DNA of 64,000 bases from Pantoea vagans (lineage in GTDB: Bacteria > Pseudomonadota > Gammaproteobacteria > Enterobacterales > Enterobacteriaceae). The notes below the pieces were generated by a model. It saw only the letters and a program-made list of their open reading frames with translations. It did not search any database and was not told where the DNA came from. This document shows, piece after piece, positions 32,312-43,080 of the stretch (the first letter of the stretch is position 1; each line of letters begins with the position of its first letter). The position numbers and the translations under genes were made by a program. The stretch covers positions 248,001 to 312,000 of the forward strand of contig NZ_CP011427.1 in the NCBI RefSeq assembly GCF_001506165.1. The letters run 5' to 3'.

Positions 32312-34243
32312 TCAGTCCTTCAAATGAAAAAGACTCACCAACTGTGTCAGATGGCGACCTTGTTGATTCAGCGTATGCGCAGTGGTCTCGGATTGGGTGA
32401 TCATATCGCTGCTCTGGTGCGTGGCTTGACCAATATGGTTCATCGCCAGATTGACCTGACCAATGCCCGCCGCCTGCTCTTGTGCAGCAATATTGATTTC
32501 CCCCATCAACGCTTTCACCTGCTCAATATGGCTGACGATGTGCTGCATGGCGTCACGTGTTTGCTCTGACAGCGTGTGTCCCGCCGCGACTTTGTTGATG
32601 GAGGTCGCAATCAAAGTATCGATCTCTTTTGCGGCCGTGGCGCTGCGTTGGGCCAGTGCCCGAACTTCGGCGGCGACCACCGCAAAACCTTTGCCATGTT
32701 CTCCGGCGCGTGCGGCTTCAACAGCGGCGTTGAGCGCCAGGATATTGGTCTGGAAAGCTATGGATTCAATGACGTGCGTGATATCTGCGATGCTTTGTGA
32801 TGCGACACGAATCTCAGACATGGTCTCCACGGAACGCGCCACGGTGGCCCCACCCTGATCGACAGTGCTGGCTGCTTCACCCACCAGTGCCAGTGCCTGA
32901 CGCACGTTCGCCGCGGTTTGCGCCACGGTCGCACCAAACTGCTCCATGCTGGCCGAGGTTTCCTCTACGCTGCTGGCCTGGCGACCAATCTGCTCGCTGA
33001 TGCTGGAACTGCTGGCGGCGATGGTATCGGTGCCGTGGTTGATATCGCGGGCGGCACTGCGCACCTGGCTGACCACTTTTTCCAGCCCGTCGCCAATGCC
33101 ATTAATCGCCGCCACCAGTTGGCCCACTTCATCGCGGCGCGAGGAGTCGATATGCGCCTGTAAATTACCCGCAGCGTATTGCTCGGCCAGATGAATCACC
33201 TGCTGTAGCGGACGCGTAATAGCACGACGGCTGTACCACATAAAGCCGACGGCGAAAGCGATCACCAACACCAGACCAATGACAATGAACAGGTTGCGGC
33301 TTTGCGTGATAGGCGCGAGCAAACTGGCACGACTGACCTCTCCGGCAATAATCCAGTTCCAGCCTGGCAGCTGTTGCCACGCCAGCAGTTTGGTTTCACC
33401 TTCCAGTTCAATACTCAGCAACCCTTTTGGCTGGGTTAACAGCTGCTGCTGCACTGATGTATCCCAGCGCGGTAATTTGCCCTCTGCCTGACGGTCAAAC
33501 AGATATTGCCCTTGCGCACTGCCCGGTGCACCGTTCAGCACAAAGAAGCTGCCGCTGTCGCCCAGATGGCGTGCCAGCACTTTGTCGCGCATCAGCGCAT
33601 ACTGCGCATCGATTTGCACCCCAACGAACAGGATGGCGATCACCGCACCGCTCTCATCCTGTACCGGTTGATACTGTGTGATATAGCGATGACCAAACAA
33701 TGTCGCCAGTCCACGATACACCTGCCCCTGATTAATACTGCGCCATGCGGTACTGCTGCGATCCAGCTTGGTGCCCACTGCACGATTGCCATCCTCCTTT
33801 TTCAGAGAGGTGGCGACACGGATGTAATCTTCGCCATCGCGCACAAAAATGGTCGTCACCGCGCCTGTGCGTTCCAGAAAATCATCCACGGCAATTTGAT
33901 CGAGATTGAGGGTTTTCAACCCAGCACGCAGGGTGGGGGTGCTGAACTCGCCCACTTGAATACGCGCGTTTTCATCACGGCTAAAGCGCTTGGGCAGGAA
34001 ACTCTGGAACAGTTTGGTGTAATTCGCCACTTCCTCTGACAGTGTGGCGTTAAACATGGTGGCCATTTCATTAATGCCCAGCACCTGATTTTGCATGTCA
34101 TCGGTGGCCAGCTGCTCCAGTTGACGCGCGGCGTTATGGCTCAGGGTGAGGGTCAAGGTCAACAGCACAATCGCCACGCTTAAAGACGTCAATACAGACA
34201 GCTTAATTCCGAGACCCATGGCGCTGAGAGAGAGACGCTTCAT
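32312..34243 (-). CDS. Methyl-accepting chemotaxis protein with Cache sensor
   Basis: The 643-residue receptor has TM1 (about 14-36), a large periplasmic Cache-type domain (about 37-320, with [16 protein letters not shown] and [17 protein letters not shown]), TM2 (about 322-345), HAMP (about 346-400) and a cytoplasmic signalling domain whose tip reads [20 protein letters not shown]. The C-terminus ends LVSLFHLKD without an NWETF-type CheR-docking pentapeptide, so methylation probably relies on other receptors. No chemotaxis genes are nearby. The ligand is unknown; Cache domains bind small metabolites such as amino or organic acids. Confidence 0.93.
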   Translation of the reverse strand: MKRLSLSAMGLGIKLSVLTSLSVAIVLLTLTLTLSHNAARQLEQLATDDMQNQVLGINEMATMFNATLSEEVANYTKLFQSFLPKRFSRDENARIQVGEFSTPTLRAGLKTLNLDQIAVDDFLERTGAVTTIFVRDGEDYIRVATSLKKEDGNRAVGTKLDRSSTAWRSINQGQVYRGLATLFGHRYITQYQPVQDESGAVIAILFVGVQIDAQYALMRDKVLARHLGDSGSFFVLNGAPGSAQGQYLFDRQAEGKLPRWDTSVQQQLLTQPKGLLSIELEGETKLLAWQQLPGWNWIIAGEVSRASLLAPITQSRNLFIVIGLVLVIAFAVGFMWYSRRAITRPLQQVIHLAEQYAAGNLQAHIDSSRRDEVGQLVAAINGIGDGLEKVVSQVRSAARDINHGTDTIAASSSSISEQIGRQASSVEETSASMEQFGATVAQTAANVRQALALVGEAASTVDQGGATVARSVETMSEIRVASQSIADITHVIESIAFQTNILALNAAVEAARAGEHGKGFAVVAAEVRALAQRSATAAKEIDTLIATSINKVAAGHTLSEQTRDAMQHIVSHIEQVKALMGEINIAAQEQAAGIGQVNLAMNHIGQATHQSSDMITQSETTAHTLNQQGRHLTQLVSLFHLKD

Positions 34244-34402
34244 AAAGTACCTATTAAAGAATAATGGAGAGGTACAAGATCAACGGCAAATCTGGCAAAA
34301 GGTTTAGTACGGAAATTATTCTGATTAAATGTGAAGTTGCTCGCGTTTTGCTGCTCAGCACTTACACTGTGACGGGTGATAATCATTCTCAACGGAGGCG
34401 GT

Positions 34403-35152
34403 ATGATTGAGTTGGCGACGGAGAACCTGGCAGGAATTGAGTGTATTCACGCGTCACCGGCCGGGCAACGGCATGCGCGTTTACCTACCATCCTGTTTTA
34501 TCACGGCTTTACCTCATCTAAAGAAGTGTACAGCTACTTCGCGGTGGCGCTGGCGCAGGCCGGTTTTCGCGTCATCATGCCGGATGCCGATATGCACGGA
34601 TCGCGCTATAACGGGGATACCGAAATGCGCATGACGCATTTTTGGGAGATCCTTAAACAGAACATCGATGAAGTGCCGACACTGGAAGCGGCATTGCGTG
34701 AGAACGATTGGGTCGCCGATGAGCGCTTTGCCGTTGCAGGCGCATCAATGGGAGGGATGACTGCATTAGGCGCGATGGCACGTTATCCGCAGATCCACAG
34801 CGTCGCCTGTATGATGGGGTCGGGTTACTTTATGCAGCTGAGCCACACGCTATTCCCTCCGCTGGTGGCCCGTACGCCGGAACAGAAAGAGACCTTTGCC
34901 GCGCGTCTTGCGCCGCTGGCACCTTACGATCCCAGTCAGCAACTGGAGAAACTGGCGCACCGTCCGCTATTGCTGTGGCACGGTGAAGCCGATGAAGTGG
35001 TGCCATTCGCCGAGACGGTAAGGCTAGAGAAAGCGCTGCGCGACGCCCAGTTGGATGGGAAAATGACTTATCTCTCCGAAAAGCAGATCGGCCACAAAAT
35101 TACGCCATCAGCCCTGACTGCGCTGGTGAGTTTTTTCAAACATCATCTGTAG
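34403..35152 (+). CDS. yjfP: Alpha/beta-hydrolase esterase YjfP
   Basis: The 249-residue hydrolase equals E. coli YjfP in length. The nucleophile elbow GASMGG puts the catalytic serine at residue 115, with the acid in GEADEVVP and the histidine in IGHKITPS; FYHGFTSSKEVY forms the oxyanion region. Esterase activity on short esters is known for the family; the natural substrate is not. I chose the ATG at 34403, which has GGAGG 5-6 bases upstream, not the in-frame codon 27 bases earlier. Confidence 0.92.
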   Translation: MIELATENLAGIECIHASPAGQRHARLPTILFYHGFTSSKEVYSYFAVALAQAGFRVIMPDADMHGSRYNGDTEMRMTHFWEILKQNIDEVPTLEAALRENDWVADERFAVAGASMGGMTALGAMARYPQIHSVACMMGSGYFMQLSHTLFPPLVARTPEQKETFAARLAPLAPYDPSQQLEKLAHRPLLLWHGEADEVVPFAETVRLEKALRDAQLDGKMTYLSEKQIGHKITPSALTALVSFFKHHL

Positions 35153-35160
35153 AAACAACT

Positions 35161-35185
35161 CGGGCTGGCACAAGAGGCCAGCCCG
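35161..35185. terminator. Hairpin between yjfP and the small exported protein
   Basis: A 9-bp stem (35161-35169 with 35177-35185) closes a 7-nt loop between convergent genes. T tracts are poor on both strands, so termination may be partial. Confidence 0.55.
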
Positions 35186-35200
35186 TTACGTCGTCCGATT

Positions 35201-35407
35201 TTAAAGCTGTGAAGACAGGCGTTCTGCTGCACTGGTATTCGCACTGACCGGGTTGCTGCCAGGCGTATCCAGCCGGTTGACGTAGACATAGCCTGAAGCC
35301 GCATTGCTGCTGTTACTTCTCATCTGCTGCGCATAGTCAGCGGAGCTGGCAAAAGCGGGTGGAGACAGGAAGAGACCCAGTAAAGTGGCGAAAATGATGG
35401 TTTTCAT
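35201..35407 (-). CDS. Small exported protein of unknown function
   Basis: I do not recognise this 68-residue protein. A clear signal peptide (MKTIIFATLLGLFLSPPAFA) would release a mature chain of about 48 residues rich in Ser and Asn, with YVYVNRLDTPGSNPV in the middle. AGGAG stands 6 bases before the ATG and a hairpin follows the stop, which supports a real gene. It is expected in the periplasm. In E. coli DUF1471 proteins occur in this neighbourhood, but no DUF1471 pattern is seen here. Confidence 0.7.
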   Translation of the reverse strand: MKTIIFATLLGLFLSPPAFASSADYAQQMRSNSSNAASGYVYVNRLDTPGSNPVSANTSAAERLSSQL

Positions 35408-35631
35408 ATTCGACTCCTCACTCCAGGGATTGCACTCTCAGACGCCGCGAATAAGCCAAACCGTTGCGCCTGTAAATAGTTTAGTTGTTTGTCACATTGA
35501 TGCCAGATCGTCCCATTGAACGCCACCATCAGCAATTTTGAACAATCCCTCGCTAACCTGCTGAATCACAATCCTTAGCACAAAAGGTGCCCTCGACTGG
35601 CACACACTCTGCGATTTGATGAATTGTGCGC

Positions 35632-35667
35632 TTGAGTTATCCCTGCAACGTCAGTATGATTACGCGT
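35632..35667 (+). promoter_or_regulatory. Sigma-70 promoter of the rpsF-priB-rpsR-rplI operon
   Basis: TTGAGT (35632-35637) and TATGAT (35655-35660) are separated by exactly 17 bp. The transcript would begin near 35667, giving a leader of about 125 nt. Confidence 0.75.
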
Positions 35668-35724
35668 CAATTTTTCAGCTGCATTCAGAGGTGTGTTTCA
35701 TTTTAAATGATTCACAACCTATAA

Positions 35725-36187
<463 letters not shown>

Positions 36188-36193
36188 TCCGAC

Positions 36194-36743
<550 letters not shown>

Positions 36744-36770
36744 TTGGTAGTTGTCCATTAACGACTTTAA

Positions 36771-37232
<462 letters not shown>

Positions 37233-37257
37233 TTATTACTTGGTAACTGGTTATGCG

Positions 37258-37284
37258 AAAACGCCGGCTTCTGCCGGCGTTTTT
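37258..37284. terminator. Bidirectional terminator rplI/oapA
   Basis: An 8-bp stem (37261-37268 with 37273-37280), extendable by A-T pairs on both sides, has a TTCT loop and T runs on both strands, serving convergent rplI and oapA. Confidence 0.92.
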
Positions 37285-37295
37285 GTTTCTGCGGT

Positions 37296-37952
37296 TTACT
37301 GGGCGCGAATAAAACTGCCGTCCGGCTGGCGAGTAAATAACACCGGACCGTTGCTGCTATCTACCGTCAATCCCGTCACCACACCTTGTGCATTCTGACG
37401 AATCTTCACCTGCTGGCCATTTTTCAGCGCGCTGAGCGGCTGATCGTTACCCTCTACGCGAGCCATCGCGAACACATCATTCACCGGTAAATTGTTGTCC
37501 CGGAATAGTTGAGCCAGCGTCTGACCAGATGTCACGGTATAACTGTGCCATTCGCCTTGGGAGTCGGCTTTTGGCGTGGCATTCTGCGGCTGTTTGTTGT
37601 CATAAATCTCGGCCTGCAGCGGCACCTCTTTGCTGCTGTTATCGGCGGGGTGTTCAATCGGATATTGTGGCGTGCTGCTCGGCCAGAGAAACGCCAGTAA
37701 CAGTACCAGCAGGGCGATAACAATGCCGCGACGATGGAAGGCCGGGAGCGGGTCCATCCAACGCACATTATCCAGCAGATGCCAGACGCGCAGCAGCACG
37801 GCAGGAACGCGGGAAGGGGTATCAGAAGCCATTCGTGAATCCTCCTCGCTGGCGGCCTTGCGCTTAATTTGCGGCAGCCAACGTTGCAACCTCGGTAAAG
37901 TAAAAGCACGCGGTGCGCGCGTCCTGCGACGTCGTGGGGCGATCTGGCCCAT
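37296..37952 (-). CDS. ytfB: OapA-family cell-division/LysM-like protein YtfB
   Basis: The 218-residue single-pass membrane protein has a basic N-terminal cytoplasmic part (PRRRRTRAPRAF), one membrane segment (about 77-95, GIVIALLVLLLAFLWP), a linker, and a C-terminal LysM-like OapA domain (TSGQTLAQLFRDNNLPVNDV to LFTRQPDGSFIRAQ) nearly identical to E. coli YtfB, which binds glycan and localises to the septum. The start is uncertain: an internal ATG at 37832 has a perfect AGGAGG 8 bases upstream and would give 178 residues aligning with E. coli YtfB; I kept the longer frame because the Arg-rich N-terminus looks genuinely coding. Confidence 0.85.
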   Translation of the reverse strand: MGQIAPRRRRTRAPRAFTLPRLQRWLPQIKRKAASEEDSRMASDTPSRVPAVLLRVWHLLDNVRWMDPLPAFHRRGIVIALLVLLLAFLWPSSTPQYPIEHPADNSSKEVPLQAEIYDNKQPQNATPKADSQGEWHSYTVTSGQTLAQLFRDNNLPVNDVFAMARVEGNDQPLSALKNGQQVKIRQNAQGVVTGLTVDSSNGPVLFTRQPDGSFIRAQ

Positions 37953-38166
37953 GTATTCTCTCTTTCTTAGCGCTGTACAGCAAAAACCTTGTCACAGCTA
38001 TAGTATGGGCAATGCGGGCGCGAAGTGCCTGCCAGCATTGAAAAATTTGACCTGTATATTGTTTCTCTTTCGCTGAGAAATGTCATCTCTGCCGCAGCAG
38101 ATTTTACGCCAGCCGCCCGCGCTGTTATGCTGCCGTTTCTAATTTATTCGGGATTAAGGAATCAAA

Positions 38167-38787
38167 ATGACCACCCCTTCATTTGACAGCGTCGAATCAC
38201 AGGCAAGTTACGGTATCGGTTTACAGGTAGGCCAGCAGTTGCAGGAATCTGGACTGCAAGGTTTGCAGCCGGAAGCACTGCTCGCGGGCCTGCGCGACGC
38301 GCTGGAAGGGAACTCACCGGCTGTGCCTGTTGACGTGGTACATCGTGCGCTGCGTGAAGTCCATGAGCGTGCTGAAGGCGTGCGTCGTGAGCGTGTTGAA
38401 GCCATGGCAGCAGAAGGCCAGAAATTCCTTGAGCAGAATGCGCAGCGCGAAGGCGTAAGCAGCACCGAAACCGGTTTGCAGTTCAGCGTGATCACCCAAG
38501 GTGATGGCCCAATCCCTTCGCGTCAGGATCGTGTACGCGTTCACTACACCGGTAAACTGATCGATGGTTCTGTTTTCGACAGCTCAGTTGCACGTGGCGA
38601 GCCGGCTGAATTCCCGGTCAGCGGCGTTATTGCTGGCTGGATTGAAGCGCTGACCCTGATGCCAGTTGGCTCTAAGTGGGAGCTGGTGATTCCACAAAAC
38701 CTCGCCTACGGCGAGCGCGGTGCTGGCGCCTCTATCCCGCCATTCAGCACCCTGATTTTTGAAGTTGAGCTGCTGGAAATTCTGTAA
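38167..38787 (+). CDS. fklB: FKBP-type peptidyl-prolyl isomerase FklB (FKBP22)
   Basis: The 206-residue prolyl isomerase has an N-terminal helical dimerisation domain (about 1-110, with [11 protein letters not shown]) and a C-terminal FKBP domain (about 118-206: [64 protein letters not shown]). It speeds proline isomerisation during folding in the cytosol or periplasm; no signal peptide is seen, so it is probably cytosolic. An AT-rich leader with AAGGA precedes the ATG. Confidence 0.97.
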   Translation: MTTPSFDSVESQASYGIGLQVGQQLQESGLQGLQPEALLAGLRDALEGNSPAVPVDVVHRALREVHERAEGVRRERVEAMAAEGQKFLEQNAQREGVSSTETGLQFSVITQGDGPIPSRQDRVRVHYTGKLIDGSVFDSSVARGEPAEFPVSGVIAGWIEALTLMPVGSKWELVIPQNLAYGERGAGASIPPFSTLIFEVELLEIL

Positions 38788-38810
38788 TTTTCACCCTGCT
38801 TCAGCGTTAT

Positions 38811-38859
38811 TGTAGGAGCGCACCTTGATGCGCCCTTGGGCGGCCTGATGGCCGCCCAA
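38811..38859. repeat. TGTAGG hairpin repeat plus 10-bp stem terminator between fklB and cpdB
   Basis: A degenerate copy of the hairpin family (TGTAGGAGCGCACCTTGATG) at 38811-38835 is followed by a perfect 10-bp inverted repeat (38836-38845 with 38850-38859, TGAT loop) between convergent genes. T tracts are lacking, so the GC-rich stem may act as a barrier or 3' end protector. Confidence 0.65.
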
Positions 38860-38865
38860 ACAGAA

Positions 38866-40815
38866 CTAATCATTCTTCTGCAAATTCACCTGCCAGAGCG
38901 CAAAGCCAATCTCATCACTCCCCACCGCTTTCATCGGGTAATCAGCGTACTGCTCAATAAACTGCGTGGCTTTTTCGCCCGGTGCGGTTTCAAAGCGGAT
39001 ATCCAGTGGCGTGTCACTGTGAATGGGCGCTAAACGCCAGTTGTGATCGGCTTGCGGTTTCACCTCACCGTGCGCTTTGGTTTCGCTACTGATATAAGCC
39101 GCAACCACGGAACGGTTCTCATCAGGCGAAGCAAACGCGACATACTTATCACCGGTTCCGGCAAACTTACCGCCATAAGCCCGATAGTTGTTGGTAGCAA
39201 CGAGGAAAGTGGCATTCGGATCGATAGGCTTGCCCTGCCATGTCAGATCCTTGATACGTGAAGCCTGTTTGTTGATCAACGTGCATTCCCCGTCATAGCG
39301 CGCCGGTTGCGTCACATCGATTTGATAATCCACGCCATCAATCACATCAAAGTTGTAGGTGCGAAAATCCCAGTTAATCAGCGACTGCGGCTTGCTGCTG
39401 TGCGGGTCAATCTGATTAAACTGCGCGGCTGAACACTCCAGCCACTCGCTCACTTGCGCACCGCTGACTTTCATCACCACCAGGGTGTTGGGGTAGAGAT
39501 AAAGGTCGGCGGCATTACGGAAGGTGAGTTCACCTTTCTCCACCTCGGTATAGCTGGCTGGATCGTTCTTGCGACCGCCGGCTTTAAACGGAGCAGCAGC
39601 AGACAGCACCGGTAGGCGGCCTAAATCGGGATCGCCCTGAATAAAGTGCTCAACATAGGCACGCTGCGCATTGTTCACGATCTGTACCGTGGGGTCGTCC
39701 TGCACCAGCGACAGATAGCTGTACATCACGTCGGCGGATTTCCCGATGGGCTTGGCCACAAATTCACGCGTGGCACGGTGATCTTGTTCCAGCACCTTCA
39801 CCAGGTCGGCATCTTCCGTCGCCAGTGATTTCTTCGCGACCGGATCGTAAATCGGACGCGCCTCCGCTTTACCCTGCGTGACCTGCCATTTTCCGCCCTC
39901 GTTGTTCAGCACCAAATCGACCACACCGAGATGATCGCCCCACATGCCTGGCATCACTGATGGAATACCGTTAAGGGTGCCCTGCGCAATATCAGCGCCT
40001 TTAATGGCGGCGAACTCTTTGCTGGGGAACACCGCATGCGCATGACCAAACATAATGGCGTTAATGCCCGGCACCTGGCTGAGGTAGTAGACCGAATTTT
40101 CTGCCATGGCGTGATAGGGTTCACTGCTTAAACCGGAGTGCGGTATAGCGATGATTATTTCAGCACCTTTTGCGCGCATTTCCGGCACATAGCGCTTCGC
40201 TGTTTCCGTAATGTCATCAACACGGACTTTTCCCTGCAGATTGTTACGGTCCCACACCATAATCTGCGGCGGTACGAAGCCGATATAGCCAATTTTTAAC
40301 CGATGTACCTGGCCGCTGCGGTCTGTGACCTGCGTTTCCTTGATTAAATAGGGTGTAAACAGCGGTTTTCCGCTCTTTTCATCGATAATGTTGGCGTTAA
40401 CGTAAGGAAAACGTGCACCGGCAATCGCTTTTTGCAGATAGGGCAAGCCATAGTTAAATTCGTGATTACCCAGGTTACCGACGGTGTAATCCAGCGTGTT
40501 CATCGCTTTATAAACGGGGTGGACATCGCCCTGTTTCAGCCCCTTAGCGGCCATGTAATCACCCAGCGGGCTGCCTTGAATGATGTCTCCGTTATCAACC
40601 AGCACGCTGTTTTTCGCTTCCGCCCGCGCTTGTTGAATCAAGGTTGCGGTGCGCACCAGGCCAAACTTCTCGGTCGGTGTGTCTTTGTAGTAGTCGAAAT
40701 CCATCATATTACTGTGCAGATCGGTGGTTTCCAGAATGCGCAGATCTACGGTAGCGGCCTGTACCGTGGCCGCTGTAACACACAGCGCCAGTAACGACAT
40801 GCTCGCTTTGAACAT
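38866..40815 (-). CDS. cpdB: 2',3'-cyclic-nucleotide 2'-phosphodiesterase/3'-nucleotidase CpdB
   Basis: The 649-residue periplasmic enzyme scavenges cyclic and 3'-nucleotides. A signal peptide (about 1-20) precedes the metallophosphoesterase domain with metal-binding ETTDLHSNM (from residue 29), [23 protein letters not shown] and [12 protein letters not shown], then the 5'-nucleotidase C-terminal domain (about 370-550) with [18 protein letters not shown]. Close to the E. coli length (647). It is divergent from cysQ across 292 bp. Confidence 0.97.
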   Translation of the reverse strand: MFKASMSLLALCVTAATVQAATVDLRILETTDLHSNMMDFDYYKDTPTEKFGLVRTATLIQQARAEAKNSVLVDNGDIIQGSPLGDYMAAKGLKQGDVHPVYKAMNTLDYTVGNLGNHEFNYGLPYLQKAIAGARFPYVNANIIDEKSGKPLFTPYLIKETQVTDRSGQVHRLKIGYIGFVPPQIMVWDRNNLQGKVRVDDITETAKRYVPEMRAKGAEIIIAIPHSGLSSEPYHAMAENSVYYLSQVPGINAIMFGHAHAVFPSKEFAAIKGADIAQGTLNGIPSVMPGMWGDHLGVVDLVLNNEGGKWQVTQGKAEARPIYDPVAKKSLATEDADLVKVLEQDHRATREFVAKPIGKSADVMYSYLSLVQDDPTVQIVNNAQRAYVEHFIQGDPDLGRLPVLSAAAPFKAGGRKNDPASYTEVEKGELTFRNAADLYLYPNTLVVMKVSGAQVSEWLECSAAQFNQIDPHSSKPQSLINWDFRTYNFDVIDGVDYQIDVTQPARYDGECTLINKQASRIKDLTWQGKPIDPNATFLVATNNYRAYGGKFAGTGDKYVAFASPDENRSVVAAYISSETKAHGEVKPQADHNWRLAPIHSDTPLDIRFETAPGEKATQFIEQYADYPMKAVGSDEIGFALWQVNLQKND

Positions 40816-41107
40816 GGCTTGCTCCTTGTTTTATGAATAGGCCTCTCAAAATAATGTAAAACAATGACGAATTATCATTTCAATTTGTGATGTAACCCGG
40901 ACTTTTGCACAGTTTCCGCCGTGCGTCTCAGCCATAAACCTATTCAGCATCGCGCCATAGCCGCGGTCAGTGAACTATGGTATTGATAATCATATAGATT
41001 GCCGTAGCCGACAGTACAGCCGCCGAGGGTTGAGGCACAACTGCTAAACTGTGTAGAGGTGGGCTGTAAATGTCTGACAGGCAGAATCAGCGGATAAGAG
41101 GTGGAAA

Positions 41108-41854
41108 ATGTTAGATAAAATTTGCCAGCTGGCGCGTGAAGCGGGCGATGCAATTATGCAGGTGTACGATGGTGCACAGCCGATGGATGTCACACGCAAA
41201 TCGGATGATTCCCCCGTCACCGCCGCCGATCTCGCGGCACATAAAGTGATTATTGATGGGCTTGCCCGGCTGTCGCCCGAGATCCCGGTGCTGTCAGAAG
41301 AAGATCCGCCAGTCTGGGCGGAGCGTCAGCACTGGCAAAAGTATTGGTTGGTCGATCCGCTGGATGGAACCAAAGAGTTTATTAAGCGTAATGGTGAATT
41401 TACCGTCAACATTGCCCTGATCGACAACGGCAAGCCGGTGCTGGGCGTGGTCTACGCGCCGGCTCTGGGCGTCATGTACTTCGCTGCGGAAGGTAAAGCC
41501 TGGAAAGAAGAGGGCGGTCATAAAACGCAGATTCAGGTACGCGAAGCGCGTCCATTACTGGTGGTGGTGAGCCGTTCGCACTTTGATAAAGATGAAGAGC
41601 TGAAAGAGTATCTGACGCAGCTAGGCGAGCATCAAACCACGGCGATTGGTTCATCGCTGAAGTTTTGCCTGGTGGCTGAGGGGAAAGCGCAGCTTTATCC
41701 GCGCTTTGGGCCGACTAACATCTGGGATACCGGCGCGGGCCACGCGGTGGCGATTGCTGCTGGGGCACACGTGCATGACTGGCAGGGTAAAACGCTGGAC
41801 TATGCACCGCGTGAATCTTTCCTGAACCCGGGGTTCCGCGTTTCGCTGTTTTAA
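41108..41854 (+). CDS. cysQ: 3'(2'),5'-bisphosphate nucleotidase CysQ
   Basis: The 248-residue Mg-dependent, Li-sensitive phosphatase removes 3'-phosphoadenosine 5'-phosphate made during sulfate assimilation. It belongs to the inositol monophosphatase fold: SEEDPP and [13 protein letters not shown] bind metals, and [17 protein letters not shown] is the late motif. GAGGTG stands before the ATG. A hairpin repeat that doubles as terminator follows. Confidence 0.97.
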   Translation: MLDKICQLAREAGDAIMQVYDGAQPMDVTRKSDDSPVTAADLAAHKVIIDGLARLSPEIPVLSEEDPPVWAERQHWQKYWLVDPLDGTKEFIKRNGEFTVNIALIDNGKPVLGVVYAPALGVMYFAAEGKAWKEEGGHKTQIQVREARPLLVVVSRSHFDKDEELKEYLTQLGEHQTTAIGSSLKFCLVAEGKAQLYPRFGPTNIWDTGAGHAVAIAAGAHVHDWQGKTLDYAPRESFLNPGFRVSLF

Positions 41855-41859
41855 TTCCT

Positions 41860-41925
41860 GGTGCGCATGAATGCGCACCTTACGTAAACCTTGTAGGGTC
41901 GCCATTTAGGGCGACCTTTGTTTTT
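41860..41925 (+). terminator. Two family hairpins after cysQ; the second is a terminator
   Basis: The first stem GGTGCGCAT/ATGCGCACC (41860-41868 with 41871-41879) and the second, TTGTAGGGT-type repeat with stem GGTCGCC/GGCGACC (41897-41903 with 41910-41916), run into TTTGTTTTT. They lie between convergent cysQ and ytfJ and belong to the dispersed repeat family. Confidence 0.8.
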
Positions 41926-42478
41926 ATTGCAACAACTCACGGATCAACGTCATCGCCTGCTGCACTTCATCCTGCGTCAATGCGCCCTCTTTGGCGTAAC
42001 GCACATGGCCGGTTTTATCCAACACCACAATGGCAGAGCCGCCTTTCTCCAACTGCCAGACTTTACGTACGTTGCCATTGCTGTCGACGATAAACTGCGA
42101 CCACGGATATTGCTGCTTATTGCTCTCAATGCTGCTGCGCACAAACATGCCGGTACCGGGAATGGCATCGTCGGTATTGACGATGGTGGTGGTCTGATAA
42201 CGATCGTGCGGGAATTTCGCGGCTTTAATCGCTTCAATCAACGCGGCATTCTGCTCTTTAGCCGACGAGCGCCCGGCAATATGTAAGATGACTCGCACTT
42301 TTCCACTCAGCTGCGCGCTATTCCACGGCTGGTAGCTAAACTTATCTTGTTGATAAAGCAGCTCACCTCTGTCACTCACGCCAACCGGCGGGACGCGGTC
42401 GCCCAGCTTCAACGCGTGGGCTGAGACGAGCCCCGGTAACAACAGTGCCAGTGCTATTAAAGAATGTGCCAAACGCAT
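41924..42478 (-). CDS. ytfJ: Periplasmic thioredoxin-fold protein YtfJ
   Basis: The 184-residue protein carries a signal peptide (MRLAHSLIALALLLPGLVSA) and the YtfJ domain (pfam09695), a thioredoxin-like fold lacking an obvious CxxC. VSDRGELLYQQDKFSYQPWNS, RVILHIAGRSSAKEQN and VVLDKTGHVRYAKEG are family features. The function is unknown. It lies between cysQ and ytfK, as in E. coli. Confidence 0.92.
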   Translation of the reverse strand: MRLAHSLIALALLLPGLVSAHALKLGDRVPPVGVSDRGELLYQQDKFSYQPWNSAQLSGKVRVILHIAGRSSAKEQNAALIEAIKAAKFPHDRYQTTTIVNTDDAIPGTGMFVRSSIESNKQQYPWSQFIVDSNGNVRKVWQLEKGGSAIVVLDKTGHVRYAKEGALTQDEVQQAMTLIRELLQ

Positions 42479-42791
42479 GTTGATGCTCCTTAGTGATCCG
42501 ACCAGTTATTCATGTTTCTGCAATATTAGGCGTGGATGATGCGCCTGTCGCGATGAGTTAACAGCTTTGCAACCCACGCCACAATTCCTTAATGAGTGAA
42601 GGTTTATACTGTGTTTTGTGAACGGCATAACAGAGTGTTCTGTAATGATGTGTCAATTCAGTAAAAAATTCACTTTTTCGGAACATACGTAACGCAGGGT
42701 GTTCTATAGTTATGCCTCATTTGCGCTTCATGGGCTCGTACCGAATTTGGCAACGGCGAAGCGTATTCCATCTGTTCAGGAGTTAGACAGC
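42479..42791. other. 313-bp divergent region ytfJ/ytfK
   Basis: No gene is supported. Upstream of ytfK the stretch 42640-42655 (CTGTAATGATGTGTCAA) weakly resembles a Pho box; E. coli ytfK is reported in the PhoB regulon, but the spacing here is off by one and I give it little weight. Confidence 0.35.
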
Positions 42792-42998
42792 ATGAAAATC
42801 TTCCAGCGCTATAATCCGCTGCAAATTGCGAAATATGTAAAGACGCTATTTAAAGGAAGGTTGTACATCAAGGATGTTGGCGCGTTTGAGTTTGATAAAG
42901 GCAAAGTGATGTTGCCACGCGTCAAAGATAAGCAGCATCTCAGCGTGATGTCAGAAATCAATCGCCAGGTGTTGCGACTGCAAGCCGAGTACAATTAA
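42792..42998 (+). CDS. ytfK: SpoT-stimulating stress protein YtfK
   Basis: The 68-residue cytosolic protein matches E. coli YtfK in length and almost line by line ([48 protein letters not shown]). In E. coli YtfK shifts SpoT towards (p)ppGpp synthesis during phosphate and fatty-acid starvation. The ATG at 42792 has AGGAG upstream; the longer frame is not conserved. A hairpin pair with terminator follows before convergent paeA. Confidence 0.92.
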   Translation: MKIFQRYNPLQIAKYVKTLFKGRLYIKDVGAFEFDKGKVMLPRVKDKQHLSVMSEINRQVLRLQAEYN

Positions 42999-43011
42999 GC
43001 AACAAAAAGAA

Positions 43012-43068
43012 AGGGCGCCATGAAGTCAGGCGCCCTGTAGCGGCGCGATTTATCGCGCCTTGTTTTTT
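43012..43068. terminator. Hairpin plus TGTAGCGGCGCG repeat acting as terminator between ytfK and paeA
   Basis: An 8-bp stem (43012-43019 with 43029-43036) is followed by a family repeat with stem GGCGCGA/TCGCGCC (43042-43048 with 43053-43059) and a T-rich tail TTGTTTTTT. Confidence 0.8.
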
Positions 43069-43080
43069 CAGCTCATCACC

